DNA of 64,000 nucleotides, from positions 30,733 through 94,732 of the forward strand of contig JADJHR010000013.1 in the NCBI GenBank assembly GCA_016707445.1. The letters are read 5' to 3'. This stretch comes from Rubrivivax sp. (GTDB taxonomy: Bacteria > Pseudomonadota > Gammaproteobacteria > Burkholderiales > Burkholderiaceae_C). Within the stretch, counting starts at the first letter, position 1. The number at the start of each line of letters is the position of its first letter. The notes beneath the pieces are model-generated. The model searched no databases and was not told the origin of the DNA. It saw only the letters and a list, made by a program, of their open reading frames with translations. The position numbers and the translations under genes were made by a program. Positions 53,107 through 63,454 of the stretch are shown one piece after another.

Positions 53107-56100
53107 ATGACCGAACTGTCCGCCGACTACCAGGCGCTTGCCGACTACCGCCCGAAGCACAAGGTGCGCTTCGTCACCGCCGCCAGCCTGTTCGACGGCC
53201 ACGACGCGGCGATCAACATCATGCGGCGCATCCTGCAGGGCATGGGCGCCGAGGTCATCCACCTGGGGCACAACCGATCGGTCGACGAGGTGGTCACCGC
53301 GGCCTTGCAGGAAGACGTGCAGGGCATCGCGATCAGCAGCTACCAGGGCGGCCATGTCGAGTACTTCAAGTACATGGTGGACCTGCTGCGCGAGCGCGGC
53401 GGCGCGCAGATCCAGGTCTTCGGCGGCGGCGGCGGGGTGATCGTGCCGGCCGAGATCCGCGAGTTGCAGGACTACGGCGTAGCGCGCATCTACAGCCCCG
53501 AGGACGGCCAGCGCATGGGGCTGCAGGGCATGATCGGCGAGATGCTGATGCGCTGCGATGTCGACCTGTCGACACAGGGGCCGGCATCGGCCCAGGCCTT
53601 GCGCGGCCATGGCGAAGCCGCCTGGCGCGCGCTGGCACAGACCATCACGGCGCTGGAGAACGGCCGGGCCGATCCGCAGCTGAGGGCGCAGCTGGCCGAG
53701 GCCGCGGCGGCTGTGCACATCCCGGTGCTGGGCATCACCGGCACCGGCGGCGCCGGCAAGAGCAGCCTGACCGACGAGCTGATCCGCCGCCTGCGCCTGG
53801 ACCAGGGCGATGCGCTGCGCGTGGCCGTGATCAGCATCGACCCCAGCCGGCGCAAGAGCGGCGGTGCGCTGCTGGGCGACCGCATCCGCATGAATGCCAT
53901 CTCGCCCTGGCAACACGGCCCGCGTGTCTTCATGCGCAGCCTGGCCACGCGCGACTTCGGCAGCGAGATCAGCCAGGCCCTGCCCGACGTGGTGACCGCC
54001 TGCAAGGCCGCCGGTTTCGACCTGATCGTCGTCGAGACCTCGGGCATCGGCCAGGGCGACGCCGCCATCGTGCCGCTGGTCGACGTGCCGCTGTACGTGA
54101 TGACGCCCGAGTTCGGCGCCGCCAGCCAGCTCGAGAAGATCGACATGCTCGACTTCGCCGAGTTCGTGGCCATCAACAAGTTCGACCGCAAGGGCGCGGC
54201 CGATGCGCTGCGCGACGTGGCCAAGCAGGTGCAGCGCAACAAGGAGGCCTGCAAGACCCCGCCCGAGCAGATGCCGGTGTTCGGCACCATGGCCAGCCGC
54301 TTCAACGACGACGGCGTGACCGCGCTGTACCAGGCCCTGCTGCCACGCCTTGGCGCGCTGGGGCTGCCGCTGGGTGCGGGCCGTTTGCCGAAGGTGGACA
54401 CGCGGCACAGCACGCACCAGACGCCGATCGTGCCGGGTGCGCGCGTGCGCTACCTGGCCGACATCGCCGACACCGTGCGCGGCTACAAGACCAGGGCGCG
54501 TGCGCAGGCCAGGCTGGCGCGCGAGATCCAGCAACTGCGCGATCCGCGCGCATGCTGCACGAGGACGACAGCCAGCGCGACGGCGCCAAGAGCACGGTGC
54601 TGAAGCTGGCCGACGCGCGCGAGGCCAAGCTCGACCCGCAGGCGAAGAAGCTGCTGGCGATGTGGCCCGACATGCAGAAGGCCTACGCCGGCGACGAGTA
54701 CGTGGTGAAGATCCGCGACAAGGAGATCCGCACCGCGCTGACGCACACCACGCTGTCGGGCAGCAAGATCCGCAAGGTGGCGCTGCCGACCTACGAGGAC
54801 CATGGCGAGATCCTGAAGTGGCTGATGCTCGACAACGTGCCGGGCAGCTTCCCGTACACCGCCGGCACCTTCGCCTTCAAGCGCGAGGGCGAGGACCCGA
54901 CGCGCATGTTCGCCGGCGAGGGCGACGCCTTTCGCACCAACCGGCGCTTCAAGATGGTCAGCCAGGGCATGCCGGCCAAGCGCCTGAGCACCGCCTTCGA
55001 CAGCGTCACGCTGTACGGCAACGACCCCGACCTGCGGCCCGACATCTACGGCAAGGTGGGCAATTCGGGCGTCAGCATCGCCACGCTGGACGATCTGAAG
55101 GTGCTGTATTCGGGTTTCGACCTGTGCAGCCCCAGCACCAGCGTGAGCATGACCATCAACGGCCCCGCACCCAGCATCCTGGCGATGTTCATGAACGCCG
55201 CCATCGACCAGCAGCTGGACAAGTTCACTGCCGACAACGGCCGCCAGCCCACCGACGACGAGGCGGCGAAGATCCGCGTGTGGGTGCTGGCCAACGTGCG
55301 CGGCACCGTGCAGGCCGACATCCTGAAGGAAGACCAGGGCCAGAACACCTGCATCTTCAGCACCGAGTTCAGCCTGAAGGTGATGGGCGACATCGCCGAA
55401 TACTTCGTGCACCACGACGTGCGCAACTTCTATTCGGTCTCGATCAGCGGCTACCACATCGCCGAGGCCGGCGCCAACCCGATCAGCCAGCTGGCCTTCA
55501 CGCTGAGCAACGGCTTCACCTTCGTCGAGGCGTACCTGGCGCGCGGCATGCACATCGACGACTTCGCGCCCAACCTGAGCTTCTTCTTCAGCAACGGCAT
55601 GGACCCCGAGTACACCGTGCTGGGCCGCGTGGCGCGCCGCATCTGGGCCACCGCGATGCGCGACCGCTACGGCGCCAACGAGCGCAGCCAGAAGCTGAAG
55701 TACCACGTGCAGACCAGCGGCCGCAGCCTGCACGCGCAGGAGATCGCGTTCAACGACATCCGCACCACGCTGCAGGCGCTGATCGCGATCTACGACAACT
55801 GCAACAGCCTGCACACCAACGCCTACGACGAGGCGATCACCACGCCGACCGAAGAAAGTGTGCGCCGCGCGATGGCCATCCAGCTGGTCATCAACCGCGA
55901 ATGGGGCCTGGCCAAGAACGAGAACCCGAACCAGGGCGCCTTCGTCATCGACGAGCTGACCGAACTGGTGGAAGAGGCGGTGCTGGCCGAGTTCGAGAAG
56001 ATCGCCGAGCGCGGCGGCGTGCTGGGCGCGATGGAGACCGGCTACCAGCGCAGCAAGATCCAGGAAGAGAGCATGCACTACGAGATGCTCAAGCACACCG

Positions 56101-56396
56101 GTGAACATCCCATCATCGGCGTCAATACCTTTCGCAACCCGCATGGCGACGAGCAGAAGCCCATCGAGCTGGCGCGCTCGACCGAGGACGAAAAGCAAAG
56201 CCAGCTGCAGCGCCTGGCCGATTTCCACACCCGCCATGCGGCCCAGGCGCCGGCCATGCTGCAGCGCCTGCAGCAGGCGGTGATCGCGGATGAAAACGTG
56301 TTTGCGGTGCTGATGGACGCGGTGCGCTGCTGCAGCCTGGGGCAGATCACCAACGCGCTGTTCGAGGTGGGCGGGCAGTACCGGCGCAGCATGTAG
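53107..56396 (+). pseudogene. icmF: fused isobutyryl-CoA mutase/G-protein chaperone, apparent frameshift at the domain linker
   Basis: First frame (ATG 53107 to 54603, 498 residues): B12-binding domain (FDGHDAAINIMRRILQ, GISSYQ-type loop, FGGGGGVIVPAEI), then a MeaI-type GTPase (GITGTGGAGKSSLTDEL, ISIDPSRRKSGGALLGDR, INKFDRKG). After LAREIQQLRD homology leaves this frame. It continues one base out of register (ARMLHEDDSQRDG) to 56396 with the mutase domain (GSFPYTAGTFAFKREGEDPT, QTSGRSLHAQEIAFNDIRTT). A one-base loss at about 54541-54543 explains this. The break lies in the linker, and ATG 54552 could start the second half, so a split two-chain enzyme cannot be ruled out. IcmF interconverts isobutyryl- and butyryl-CoA. 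Confidence 0.87.
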
Positions 56397-56475
56397 CGGC
56401 CGTGGCACCTGCGTGACCGAGTGGCGGGTCCATCGGCGTTAGGCTGCCAGCCACCGCAAACGCTGGAGACAGCCC

Positions 56476-57246
56476 ATGAACGATCTCTTCTCGCTGGCCG
56501 GACGCACGGCACTGGTCACCGGCGGTTCGCGCGGCATCGGCCGCATGATTGCCGCCGGTTTTCTCCAGGCCGGGGCCAAGGTTTACATCTCGTCGCGCAA
56601 GTCGGCGGCCTGTGATGCCACGGCAGCCGAGTTGTCGCAACTGGGGCCCTGTCTCTCGTTGCCGATGGATGTGTCCACGGTCGACGGTGCGCAGGCGCTG
56701 GCCGTGGCCTACCGATCGCGCGAGCCGTCACTGGACATCCTGGTCAACAACGCCGGGGCGGCCTGGGGTGCGGCCTTCGACGAGTTTCCCGAATCGGGCT
56801 GGGACAAGGTGCTCGACCTCAACCTGAAAAGCCCCTTCTTCCTGACGCAGGCACTGCACGGCGCACTGAAGGCCGCGGCGGCGCGCGGCCACAACGCCAA
56901 GGTGATCAACATCGCATCGATCGACGGCGTGTCGGTCAATCCGCAAGAGACCTATTCGTATGCCGCCAGCAAGGCCGGGCTGATCCACCTGACACGGCGC
57001 ATGGCGCTGCGCCTGGCGGCCGACGGCATCGTGGTCAGTGCGATCGCGCCCGGCGCCTTCGCGTCGGACATGAACCGAACGGCGCGCGACCAGGCTGCCG
57101 AAGTGGCCAAGCGCATCCCGGCCGGCCGCATCGGCGTGGCCGACGACATGGCCGGCGCGGCGATCTATCTGGCGTCGCGGGCCGGCGACTATGTGCTCGG
57201 TTCGACCCTGATCGTCGATGGCGGCGTGACGCACGCCCGCGGCTGA
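56476..57246 (+). CDS. SDR-family oxidoreductase (RhlG-like)
   Basis: 256 residues. Rossmann motif ALVTGGSRGIGRMIAAGFLQ, SSRKSAACDATAAEL (NADP-type basic residue), VNNAGAAWG, and the catalytic Ser...Tyr-x3-Lys in NIASIDGVSVNPQETYSYAA followed by SKAG. C-terminal YLASRAGDYVLGSTLIVDGG. A classical short-chain dehydrogenase, possibly a 3-ketoacyl reductase; its place after icmF hints at fatty acyl-CoA chemistry, but this is weak. Confidence 0.9.
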   Translation: MNDLFSLAGRTALVTGGSRGIGRMIAAGFLQAGAKVYISSRKSAACDATAAELSQLGPCLSLPMDVSTVDGAQALAVAYRSREPSLDILVNNAGAAWGAAFDEFPESGWDKVLDLNLKSPFFLTQALHGALKAAAARGHNAKVINIASIDGVSVNPQETYSYAASKAGLIHLTRRMALRLAADGIVVSAIAPGAFASDMNRTARDQAAEVAKRIPAGRIGVADDMAGAAIYLASRAGDYVLGSTLIVDGGVTHARG

Positions 57247-57293
57247 AGCCGGCGGCGTCTGGCCGGGGCATGGTCGTCTTCGATAATCGAGGC

Positions 57294-59123
57294 ATGCCCA
57301 GCGCCCCGCCCAGTGCCCCGCCTGACGCCCGCCCGACGCCGGCGCTGCGCCTGGCGCACAAGGCCTGGACCTTGTTGCAGGCCGACAGCGCGCGCTCGAT
57401 CGCGCTGGCCGAGCAGGTCTTGCAACTGCCCGATGCCGATGCGACGGCACGCGCCTGGGCCCAGCTGGTGCTGGGCTTCAACCGCTTGAACCTGGCCACG
57501 CCGGCCGATGCGCTGGCGCTGCTGGAGCCCGCCCGCCAGGCCTTCGACGCGCTGCACGACCGTGCCGGTGCGCTGCTGGCCGAAACCGGCATCGCGCGCG
57601 CATGGTGGCGCCAGGGCAAGCTGAAGAAGGCGCACGAGCGGCTGCACCAGCTGCGCGACGAGGGCCTGCGCGTGTTGCGCAACGAACAGCGCGGCGTGCT
57701 GCTCAATGCCATGGCCGGCAGCTACTCGGTGGCCGGCGATTCCGAACAGGCCTTCGCCTACATGGCCTCGGCGCTGCACGACACACGGCCCAGCCGGGCG
57801 CCGGGCTTCGAGGTGGCGCTGCACTGCAACCTGGCCAATGAGTTGCTGCAGCTGGGCGACGGCCAGGCCGCGCTGGTGCAGGTCGACGAAGGGCTGGTGC
57901 GCTGCCGGCGCCTGACCAATCCGCGCTTGCTGAGCGCGCTGCTGATCAACCGCGTGATCGTATTGACCGAACTCGGCCGTGCGCGCGAAGCGCTGCGCGA
58001 TATCGACGAGATCCGGGCCATCCCGGCCGACGAGCAAGGACGTGGGCGCAATGCGTCCAGCTTCGAAACCCTGGCCATCGCCGCGCTGCGTGCCGGTGAG
58101 GTCGAACTCGGCCGCGCGCTGGTCGCCGAGGCGGGCGTGGCGCACCACGAGCCGATCACCGACGAACAGCACGACCTGGTGCAGGCGCGCGCCCTGCTGA
58201 CTGTGGCCGAAGGCCATCCTGAGCAGGCCCTGGCCTTGATGCTGGCCCTGCGTGAGCGTTTGCTGTCTGACGGCACGACATCGATCGACGACGGTCTGAG
58301 CCTGCGTGTGCAGAGCAACGGACTGGAACTGCTGTCCGAGCTGGCCGAGCACCTGGGCGACACGGCGCTGGCGTTGACCGCGCTGCGCGGCTGGCAGCGC
58401 GTGCAGGCCCGGCGCGCCGACAAGGCGTCGCGTGCGCGCTACCGTGCCGCGGCGCTGCAGACCGAGCTGATGCGGCTGCACCGCAAGCTCGAAGAGCAGG
58501 AGGCGCGCCGGCGCGAGACCGAGCAGGCGCGACAAGAGCTGCAGGCCATCAACGATCAGCTGTCACGCAAGGTGCAGGAGGTCGAGCAGTTGCAGGATGC
58601 GCTGCGCGAGCAGGCCACGCGCGATGCGTTGACCGGGCTGTTCAACCGCCGCTACCTCAACGACACCCTGCCGGCGATGGCGGCGCTGGCGCGGCGCGAC
58701 GGCAAGCCACTGGCGGTGGCCATCATCGACCTCGACCACTTCAAGACCGTCAACGACGAACACGGTCATGATGCCGGCGACCGCCTGCTGGCAGCGTTTG
58801 CACAGCAGTTGCTGGGCGACTGCCGCATCAGTGACGTGGTCTGCCGCTATGGTGGTGAAGAGTTCTGCCTGCTCATGCCGGGCACACGGGCGGCGTCGGC
58901 CGCACGCAAGCTGGGGCTGGTGCTGGCGCGCTGGCGCCAGCAGGTGTTCGACCACGACGGCCGGCAGTTGCAGGGCCTGAGCTTTTCGGCTGGTGTCTGC
59001 GACAGCACCCAGGCCGGGCCCGGCGGCCAGGCCATGCTGAAGGCGGCCGACGACCTGCTGCTGATCGCCAAGCGCGACGGCCGCGCCCAGGTGCGCGTGC
59101 GGCGCTCGGCCGCGGCGACCTGA
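57294..59123 (+). CDS. TPR-GGDEF diguanylate cyclase
   Basis: 609 residues from ATG 57294; an in-frame ATG at 57270 also exists, and GATAAT at 57282-57287 could be a -10 box for a near-leaderless mRNA. Residues 1-390 are TPR-like helices (KAWTLLQADSARSIALAEQV ... GMQGSY-type pairs), then a coiled coil (about 395-440, ELMRLHRKLEEQEARRRETE), then GGDEF (DALTGLFNRRYLNDTLPAMA, IDLDHFKTVNDEHGHDAGDR, CRYGGEEFCLLMPG). The active site GGEEF is intact, so it should make c-di-GMP. No membrane helix: cytoplasmic sensor. Confidence 0.92.
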   Translation: MPSAPPSAPPDARPTPALRLAHKAWTLLQADSARSIALAEQVLQLPDADATARAWAQLVLGFNRLNLATPADALALLEPARQAFDALHDRAGALLAETGIARAWWRQGKLKKAHERLHQLRDEGLRVLRNEQRGVLLNAMAGSYSVAGDSEQAFAYMASALHDTRPSRAPGFEVALHCNLANELLQLGDGQAALVQVDEGLVRCRRLTNPRLLSALLINRVIVLTELGRAREALRDIDEIRAIPADEQGRGRNASSFETLAIAALRAGEVELGRALVAEAGVAHHEPITDEQHDLVQARALLTVAEGHPEQALALMLALRERLLSDGTTSIDDGLSLRVQSNGLELLSELAEHLGDTALALTALRGWQRVQARRADKASRARYRAAALQTELMRLHRKLEEQEARRRETEQARQELQAINDQLSRKVQEVEQLQDALREQATRDALTGLFNRRYLNDTLPAMAALARRDGKPLAVAIIDLDHFKTVNDEHGHDAGDRLLAAFAQQLLGDCRISDVVCRYGGEEFCLLMPGTRAASAARKLGLVLARWRQQVFDHDGRQLQGLSFSAGVCDSTQAGPGGQAMLKAADDLLLIAKRDGRAQVRVRRSAAAT

Positions 59124-59130
59124 CTCGGCT

Positions 59131-59808
59131 TCAGCCGCCGAACACTTTGCGCAAGATGGCGCTGCCCGACTTGACGGGGTCGGCGCGAATGCGCTGCTCT
59201 TCCTCACCGATCATCAGATACAGGCCGTCCAGCGTCTTGCCGGTGACGTAGGTCTGCAGGTTGGCGTTGTCGCCACGCAGCAGGCCCAGACGCGAAGCGC
59301 GTGACGCAAAGTCGTTGTAGCGGTCGGCGAGCTTCACTTTCTCGGTCGCGCGCGTCACGATCGGCAGAAACTGCACGCCCAGCGGTTCGCGCGTCTTGCG
59401 GGCGAAGAAGTCGGTCACCGAGGTCGAGCCGCCGCGCACGATGCCGATCGCGTCTTCCACGCTCAGCTTGCGCACCGTGTCCACCAGCAGCGTTCGTGCG
59501 GCCGGCACGGCGGCTTCGGCGGCGCGGTTCATCGCCGTGATCAGCTCGTCGACGCGGCGCTTCTGCCCCATCTTGGACATCAGTTTGGCAGCGTCGTCGA
59601 GCACGCCCGGCAGCGCGATGCGCACCTTCGGATTGCCCAGAAAACCGTCATTGCGGCCGAGCAGCTGGATCGCCGACTGCGCGCCGCGCTCAAGCGCGGC
59701 CCGCACGCCGGCGGCGGCATCGTCCATGCCCAGAGCGGCCCTGGCGACGGGGCTGAATCCCCAGCTGCCGGCGGCGCAGATCGCGAGCGTAAACTGACGT
59801 TTTTGCAT
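59131..59808 (-). CDS. DUF4197 exported protein
   Basis: 225 residues from ATG 59808 with a strong AGGAGA ribosome site. A short signal-like N-terminus (FTLAICAAGSWGFSPVARA) precedes a helical domain with the DUF4197 pattern (GVRAALERGAQSAIQLLG, DGFLGNPKVRIALPG, FTDFFARKTREPL-type region, TLDGLYLMIGEEEQRIRADP, SAILRKVFG). Function unknown; periplasmic by prediction. The divergent TlpA gene starts only 12 bases away. Confidence 0.88.
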   Translation of the reverse strand: MQKRQFTLAICAAGSWGFSPVARAALGMDDAAAGVRAALERGAQSAIQLLGRNDGFLGNPKVRIALPGVLDDAAKLMSKMGQKRRVDELITAMNRAAEAAVPAARTLLVDTVRKLSVEDAIGIVRGGSTSVTDFFARKTREPLGVQFLPIVTRATEKVKLADRYNDFASRASRLGLLRGDNANLQTYVTGKTLDGLYLMIGEEEQRIRADPVKSGSAILRKVFGG

Positions 59809-59820
59809 GAACTTCTCCTG

Positions 59821-60336
59821 ATGGCTGTCGTGGTCCCGAGTCTGGCACGTCGACAATGGCTGGGCTGGGGTGGGGCGGCGCTGGCGGCCATCACGCTGCC
59901 GGGCTGCTCGGCCCGTGGTCCGGCACCCGAGTTCAGCTACACCCTGCTCGATGGGCGCAGCGGTCGCATGGCCGACCTGCGCGGCAAGGTGCTGCTGGTC
60001 AAGTTCTGGGCCACCAGCTGCGCCCCTTGTGTGCAGGAGATGCCGCAGGTCGTGGCGCTGCACGAGCGCTACAAGGCGCGCGGTTTCGACACCCTGGCGG
60101 TGGCCATGCGCCATGACGCGCCGGCTTCGGTGGCGCGTTTTGCCGAAACCCGCGCCCTGCCCTTCGGCGTGGCGATCGACAACACCGGTGCCATCGCGCA
60201 TGCCTGGGGCGATGTGCAGGTCACGCCCACCAGCTTCGTCGTCGACCGCCAGGGCCTGGTGGTGCGGCACGATGTCGGCGTGCCTGATTTCAGGCTGTTG
60301 CAAGGGCTGGTCGAGCGGCTGCTGGTCGCCGCCTGA
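59821..60336 (+). CDS. TlpA-like thioredoxin-fold lipoprotein or membrane-anchored reductase
   Basis: 171 residues from ATG 59821 (a TTG at 59803 also opens the frame). RRQWLGWGGAALAAITLPGC gives a Tat-like twin Arg and a lipobox-like LPGC (about 27-30). The redox motif is WATSCAPCVQEMPQVVALHE (CAPC), with cis-Pro in VQVTPTSFVVDRQG. Such proteins reduce disulfides in the periplasm, often for cytochrome c or protein repair. No ribosome site is seen, because the 12 bases upstream belong to the divergent gene's leader. Confidence 0.88.
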   Translation: MAVVVPSLARRQWLGWGGAALAAITLPGCSARGPAPEFSYTLLDGRSGRMADLRGKVLLVKFWATSCAPCVQEMPQVVALHERYKARGFDTLAVAMRHDAPASVARFAETRALPFGVAIDNTGAIAHAWGDVQVTPTSFVVDRQGLVVRHDVGVPDFRLLQGLVERLLVAA

Positions 60337-60353
60337 GGGGCTCACGCTCGCAC

Positions 60354-61337
60354 TCAGGCGACGGGCTTCAGCCCGGCTGCGTGGGCCTGTTCATCGGCGT
60401 GGTAGCTGCTGCGCACCATCGCACCCACCGCGGCATGGCTGAAGCCCATCGCGTAGGCCTCACGCTCGAACATCTTGAAGGTGTCGGGGTGCACGTAGCG
60501 GCGCACCGGCAGGTGGTGGCCGCTGGGCGACAGGTACTGGCCCAGCGTGAGCATGTCGATGCCGTGCGCGCGCATGTCGCGCATCACGGTCAGGATCTCG
60601 TCGTCGGTCTCGCCCAGGCCCACCATCAGGCCGCTCTTGGTGGGCACGCCAGGCACCTCGTCCTTGAACTTCTTCAGCAGGTTCAGGCTGAACTGGTAGT
60701 CCGACCCCGGCCGTGCTTCCTTGTACAGGCGCGGAATGGTTTCCAGGTTGTGGTTCATCACGTCGGGCGGCGCGGCCTTCAGGATGTTCAGCGCACGCTC
60801 GTCGCGACCGCGGAAGTCGGGCGTCAGGATCTCGATCTGCGTGAGGGGTGACAGTTCGCGCACCTGGCGAATGCAGTCGACAAAATGGGCGGCGCCACCG
60901 TCGCGCAGGTCATCGCGGTCGACGCTGGTGATGACCACGTACTTCAGCTTCAGTGCGGCAATGGTGCGCGCCAGGTTCAGCGGCTCGTCGGTGTCCAGCG
61001 GGTCGGGCCGGCCATGGCCGACATCGCAGAACGGGCAGCGCCGCGTGCACTTGTCGCCCATGATCATGAAGGTGGCCGTGCCCTTGCCGAAGCACTCGCC
61101 GATGTTCGGGCAGCTGGCTTCCTCGCACACGGTGTGCAGCTTGTGCTCACGCAGGATCTGCTTGATCTCGTAGAAGCGTGTGCTCGGGCTTCCGGCCTTG
61201 ACGCGAATCCAGTCGGGCTTCTTCAGCACCGCAGCCTGGTCCAGGGCCACCACCTTGATCGGGATGCGGCTGGTCTTGGCCTGCGACTTCTGCTTCAGCG
61301 TGGCGTCGTAGGCCGGTGGGATGGTGGTGTTGCTCAT
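60354..61337 (-). CDS. lipA: lipoyl synthase
   Basis: 327 residues from ATG 61337. Radical SAM enzyme with two [4Fe4S] clusters: CEEASCPNIGECFGKGTATF (auxiliary cluster) and CTRRCPFCDVGHGRPDPLD (SAM cluster, CxxxCxxC), then VVITSVDRDDLRDGGAAHFV, NHNLETIPRLY, GLMVGLGETDDEI and YLSPSGHHLPVRRYV. It inserts two sulfurs into octanoyl groups on lipoyl domains. The C-terminal RSSYHADEQ supplies the conserved Ser cluster ligand. Confidence 0.97.
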   Translation of the reverse strand: MSNTTIPPAYDATLKQKSQAKTSRIPIKVVALDQAAVLKKPDWIRVKAGSPSTRFYEIKQILREHKLHTVCEEASCPNIGECFGKGTATFMIMGDKCTRRCPFCDVGHGRPDPLDTDEPLNLARTIAALKLKYVVITSVDRDDLRDGGAAHFVDCIRQVRELSPLTQIEILTPDFRGRDERALNILKAAPPDVMNHNLETIPRLYKEARPGSDYQFSLNLLKKFKDEVPGVPTKSGLMVGLGETDDEILTVMRDMRAHGIDMLTLGQYLSPSGHHLPVRRYVHPDTFKMFEREAYAMGFSHAAVGAMVRSSYHADEQAHAAGLKPVA

Positions 61338-61435
61338 CGCGCGATGGCCGGTGCAGGTTCGGGGCGTCCAGTGTAGCCAGCGCAGCTTTCCGGCATCTGA
61401 ACCGGGACAAGCGCCTGGCTGCATCGGGCGCTGCT

Positions 61436-62107
61436 TCAGGCGGGCCGCAGCAGGCGCTGCAGCTCGGTCGACAGCCTTTCGGCAGCAGCCGGCCAGGTCG
61501 AGAGCACGCCCAGCGATTGCAGGTCGACCGTCGGCAGCCCGGCGTAACCGCAGGGGTTGATGCGGGCAAAGGGTTCGAGGTCCATCGCCACGTTCAGCGC
61601 CAGGCCGTGGTACGCACAATGGCGAGAGACCTTGATGCCCAGCGCCGCGATCTTGCCCAGCCCCAGAAAGGGGTCCTGTCCGCCCACGGCCGCAGGCAGC
61701 AAGGCGTGGTCGAACGGGTCGGCCAGGCGCACGTAGATGCCGGGCGCGCCGCGCACGCGGTGGCCCGTCACACCGTATGACGCCAGCGTGCGCAGCAGCG
61801 CCTCTTCGAGTCGGAACACGTATTCCTTGACGTAGATGTGCAGCCGGGGCAGGTCGACCAGCGGGTAGGCCACCACCTGCCCGGGCCCGTGGTAGGTGAC
61901 CTGGCCGCCGCGCTGGGTCTGCACCACCGGGATGTCGCGCGCGCCCAGCACATGTTCGGGGCGGCCGGCCAGGCCCTGCGTGAACACCGGGTCGTGCTCG
62001 ACCAGCCACAGCTCGTCTTCGGTGTGCGGGCCGCGCGCGAGCGTGAAGTCGCGCATGGCGGATTCGATGCCGGCATAGGCGCGCCGGCCGAGCGGCTTGA
62101 TCTGCAT
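61436..62107 (-). CDS. lipB: octanoyl-[acyl-carrier-protein]:protein N-octanoyltransferase
   Basis: 223 residues. LWLVEHDPVFTQGLAGRPEH, QRGGQVTYHGPGQVVAYPLV, the acceptor Lys in GKIAALGIKVSRHCAYHGLA, and the catalytic Cys in RINPCGYAGLPTVDLQSLG. It makes octanoylated lipoyl domains for LipA. 98 bases separate it from lipA; the FAD-oxidoreductase gene ends 9 bases upstream. Confidence 0.96.
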   Translation of the reverse strand: MQIKPLGRRAYAGIESAMRDFTLARGPHTEDELWLVEHDPVFTQGLAGRPEHVLGARDIPVVQTQRGGQVTYHGPGQVVAYPLVDLPRLHIYVKEYVFRLEEALLRTLASYGVTGHRVRGAPGIYVRLADPFDHALLPAAVGGQDPFLGLGKIAALGIKVSRHCAYHGLALNVAMDLEPFARINPCGYAGLPTVDLQSLGVLSTWPAAAERLSTELQRLLRPA

Positions 62108-62116
62108 CTAGCGGCC

Positions 62117-63454
62117 CTACGCGTCGTCCAGGTCGGCGCTGGCGGCGCGCAGCGCGGCCTGCAGCGCCGGCACGCTGAATCGCCCGGCCACACGCAGCGC
62201 TGCCGCCGTGCCGGCGGCCTGGCCCATCACGAAGCAGGCGCCGCTGGCGCGTGCCGCGCTCTGGCCCAGGTGTTGCATCGACGCGCAGCGTCCGGCCACC
62301 AGCAGGTTGGCCACAGCGCGCGGCAGCAGCATGCGCCAGGGCAGGTGGTTGAAGGCGTTGTCGGGGTCGCGCGGGAACTGCCACTCGATGCGCCCGGCCA
62401 GGTGTGATTCCACCGGCCAGGCATTGAGGCCGATCACGTCGTCGAAGCGCGTGCCATCCAGCACGTCATCGCCGCTGAGCGCGTAGGCACCCGCAATGCG
62501 CCGTGTTTCGCGCACGCCCACCTGCGGCGCGATGTCGCTCAGCTCGGCGGCCTCGAAACCCGGCACCTCGGCACGCAGAAAGCGCAGGTACTCGACGATC
62601 TGGCGCCGGCCCTCGACCTCGGCCGCGCTCAGCTGCACGGCGTCGGTGGCGTCCACCGCGCGGCCCTCGGCATTGGCCAGCTGCGTGACGTTGGCGCGCC
62701 ATTCGCGCGGGTTGCGCTGCGGTCGCAGGATCGCACCCTGGCGCGGGAATCGATAGCGCGACGCGGCCTGCGCCATCAACCCATCGATGGCCTTGAATTC
62801 GCCGATCGCGGCCAGCGCGCGCTCGGCGTCGACGTTGCCGATGCGGAACATGGTGCTCGGGTAGAGCGCGCTGCCGGCACCGTCGCCCAGTTCGTAGGGC
62901 ACGCCGGCCCAGTGCGCCAGGTCGGCGTCGCCCGAGGCGTCGATGAACTCGAGCGCGCGCACCGCGCGCCGGCCCGATCGCGTCTCGACCAGCAGCGCGG
63001 CCACACGGTCGCCGTCGCCGTTGGCGTCCATCAGCACGCCCGCGGCCTGCGCATGGAACAGCAGCTGCACGCCGGCACCCAGCAACCACTCGTCGGCAGC
63101 GCACTTGTAGGCCGGCACGTCGTAAGAGCGCACGCGGATGCGCCCCTGCAGCCCGTCCTGTGGCGCGTTGAGGCCGCCCAGGCGATCGATGCGGTCCAGC
63201 AGTTCGTCGACCACGCCGCGCACCAGCAGCTGCATCCGGCCTTCGCGCTTGCCATAAAGGCCGGCAAAGTTGGTCACCCCGCCGGCCGTGCCCATGCCGC
63301 CGAGGAAACCGTAACGTTCGACCAGCAGCGTGCGCGCGCCGCCGCGCGCCGCGCTCACCGCCGCCGCCAGCCCGGCCGGGCCACCGCCGAGCACGCAGAC
63401 GTCGAACTCGCCGAAGACCTCGGTCCGCCGAGCCGGCTCGGCCAATGCCGTCAT
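62117..63454 (-). CDS. FAD-dependent oxidoreductase (PF12831 type)
   Basis: 445 residues. Dinucleotide-binding fold FDVCVLGGGPAGLAAAVSAA with GARTLLVERYGFLGGMGTAG (the GGMGTAG loop is typical of this FAD group), EFIDASGDADLAHWAGVPYE and the C-terminal FAD contact LLVAGRCASMQHLGQSAARA with GQAAGTAAALRVAGR. The substrate is unknown. It overlaps the TctC gene upstream (ATGA) and precedes lipB by 9 bases, so the row may be co-transcribed. Confidence 0.87.
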   Translation of the reverse strand: MTALAEPARRTEVFGEFDVCVLGGGPAGLAAAVSAARGGARTLLVERYGFLGGMGTAGGVTNFAGLYGKREGRMQLLVRGVVDELLDRIDRLGGLNAPQDGLQGRIRVRSYDVPAYKCAADEWLLGAGVQLLFHAQAAGVLMDANGDGDRVAALLVETRSGRRAVRALEFIDASGDADLAHWAGVPYELGDGAGSALYPSTMFRIGNVDAERALAAIGEFKAIDGLMAQAASRYRFPRQGAILRPQRNPREWRANVTQLANAEGRAVDATDAVQLSAAEVEGRRQIVEYLRFLRAEVPGFEAAELSDIAPQVGVRETRRIAGAYALSGDDVLDGTRFDDVIGLNAWPVESHLAGRIEWQFPRDPDNAFNHLPWRMLLPRAVANLLVAGRCASMQHLGQSAARASGACFVMGQAAGTAAALRVAGRFSVPALQAALRAASADLDDA

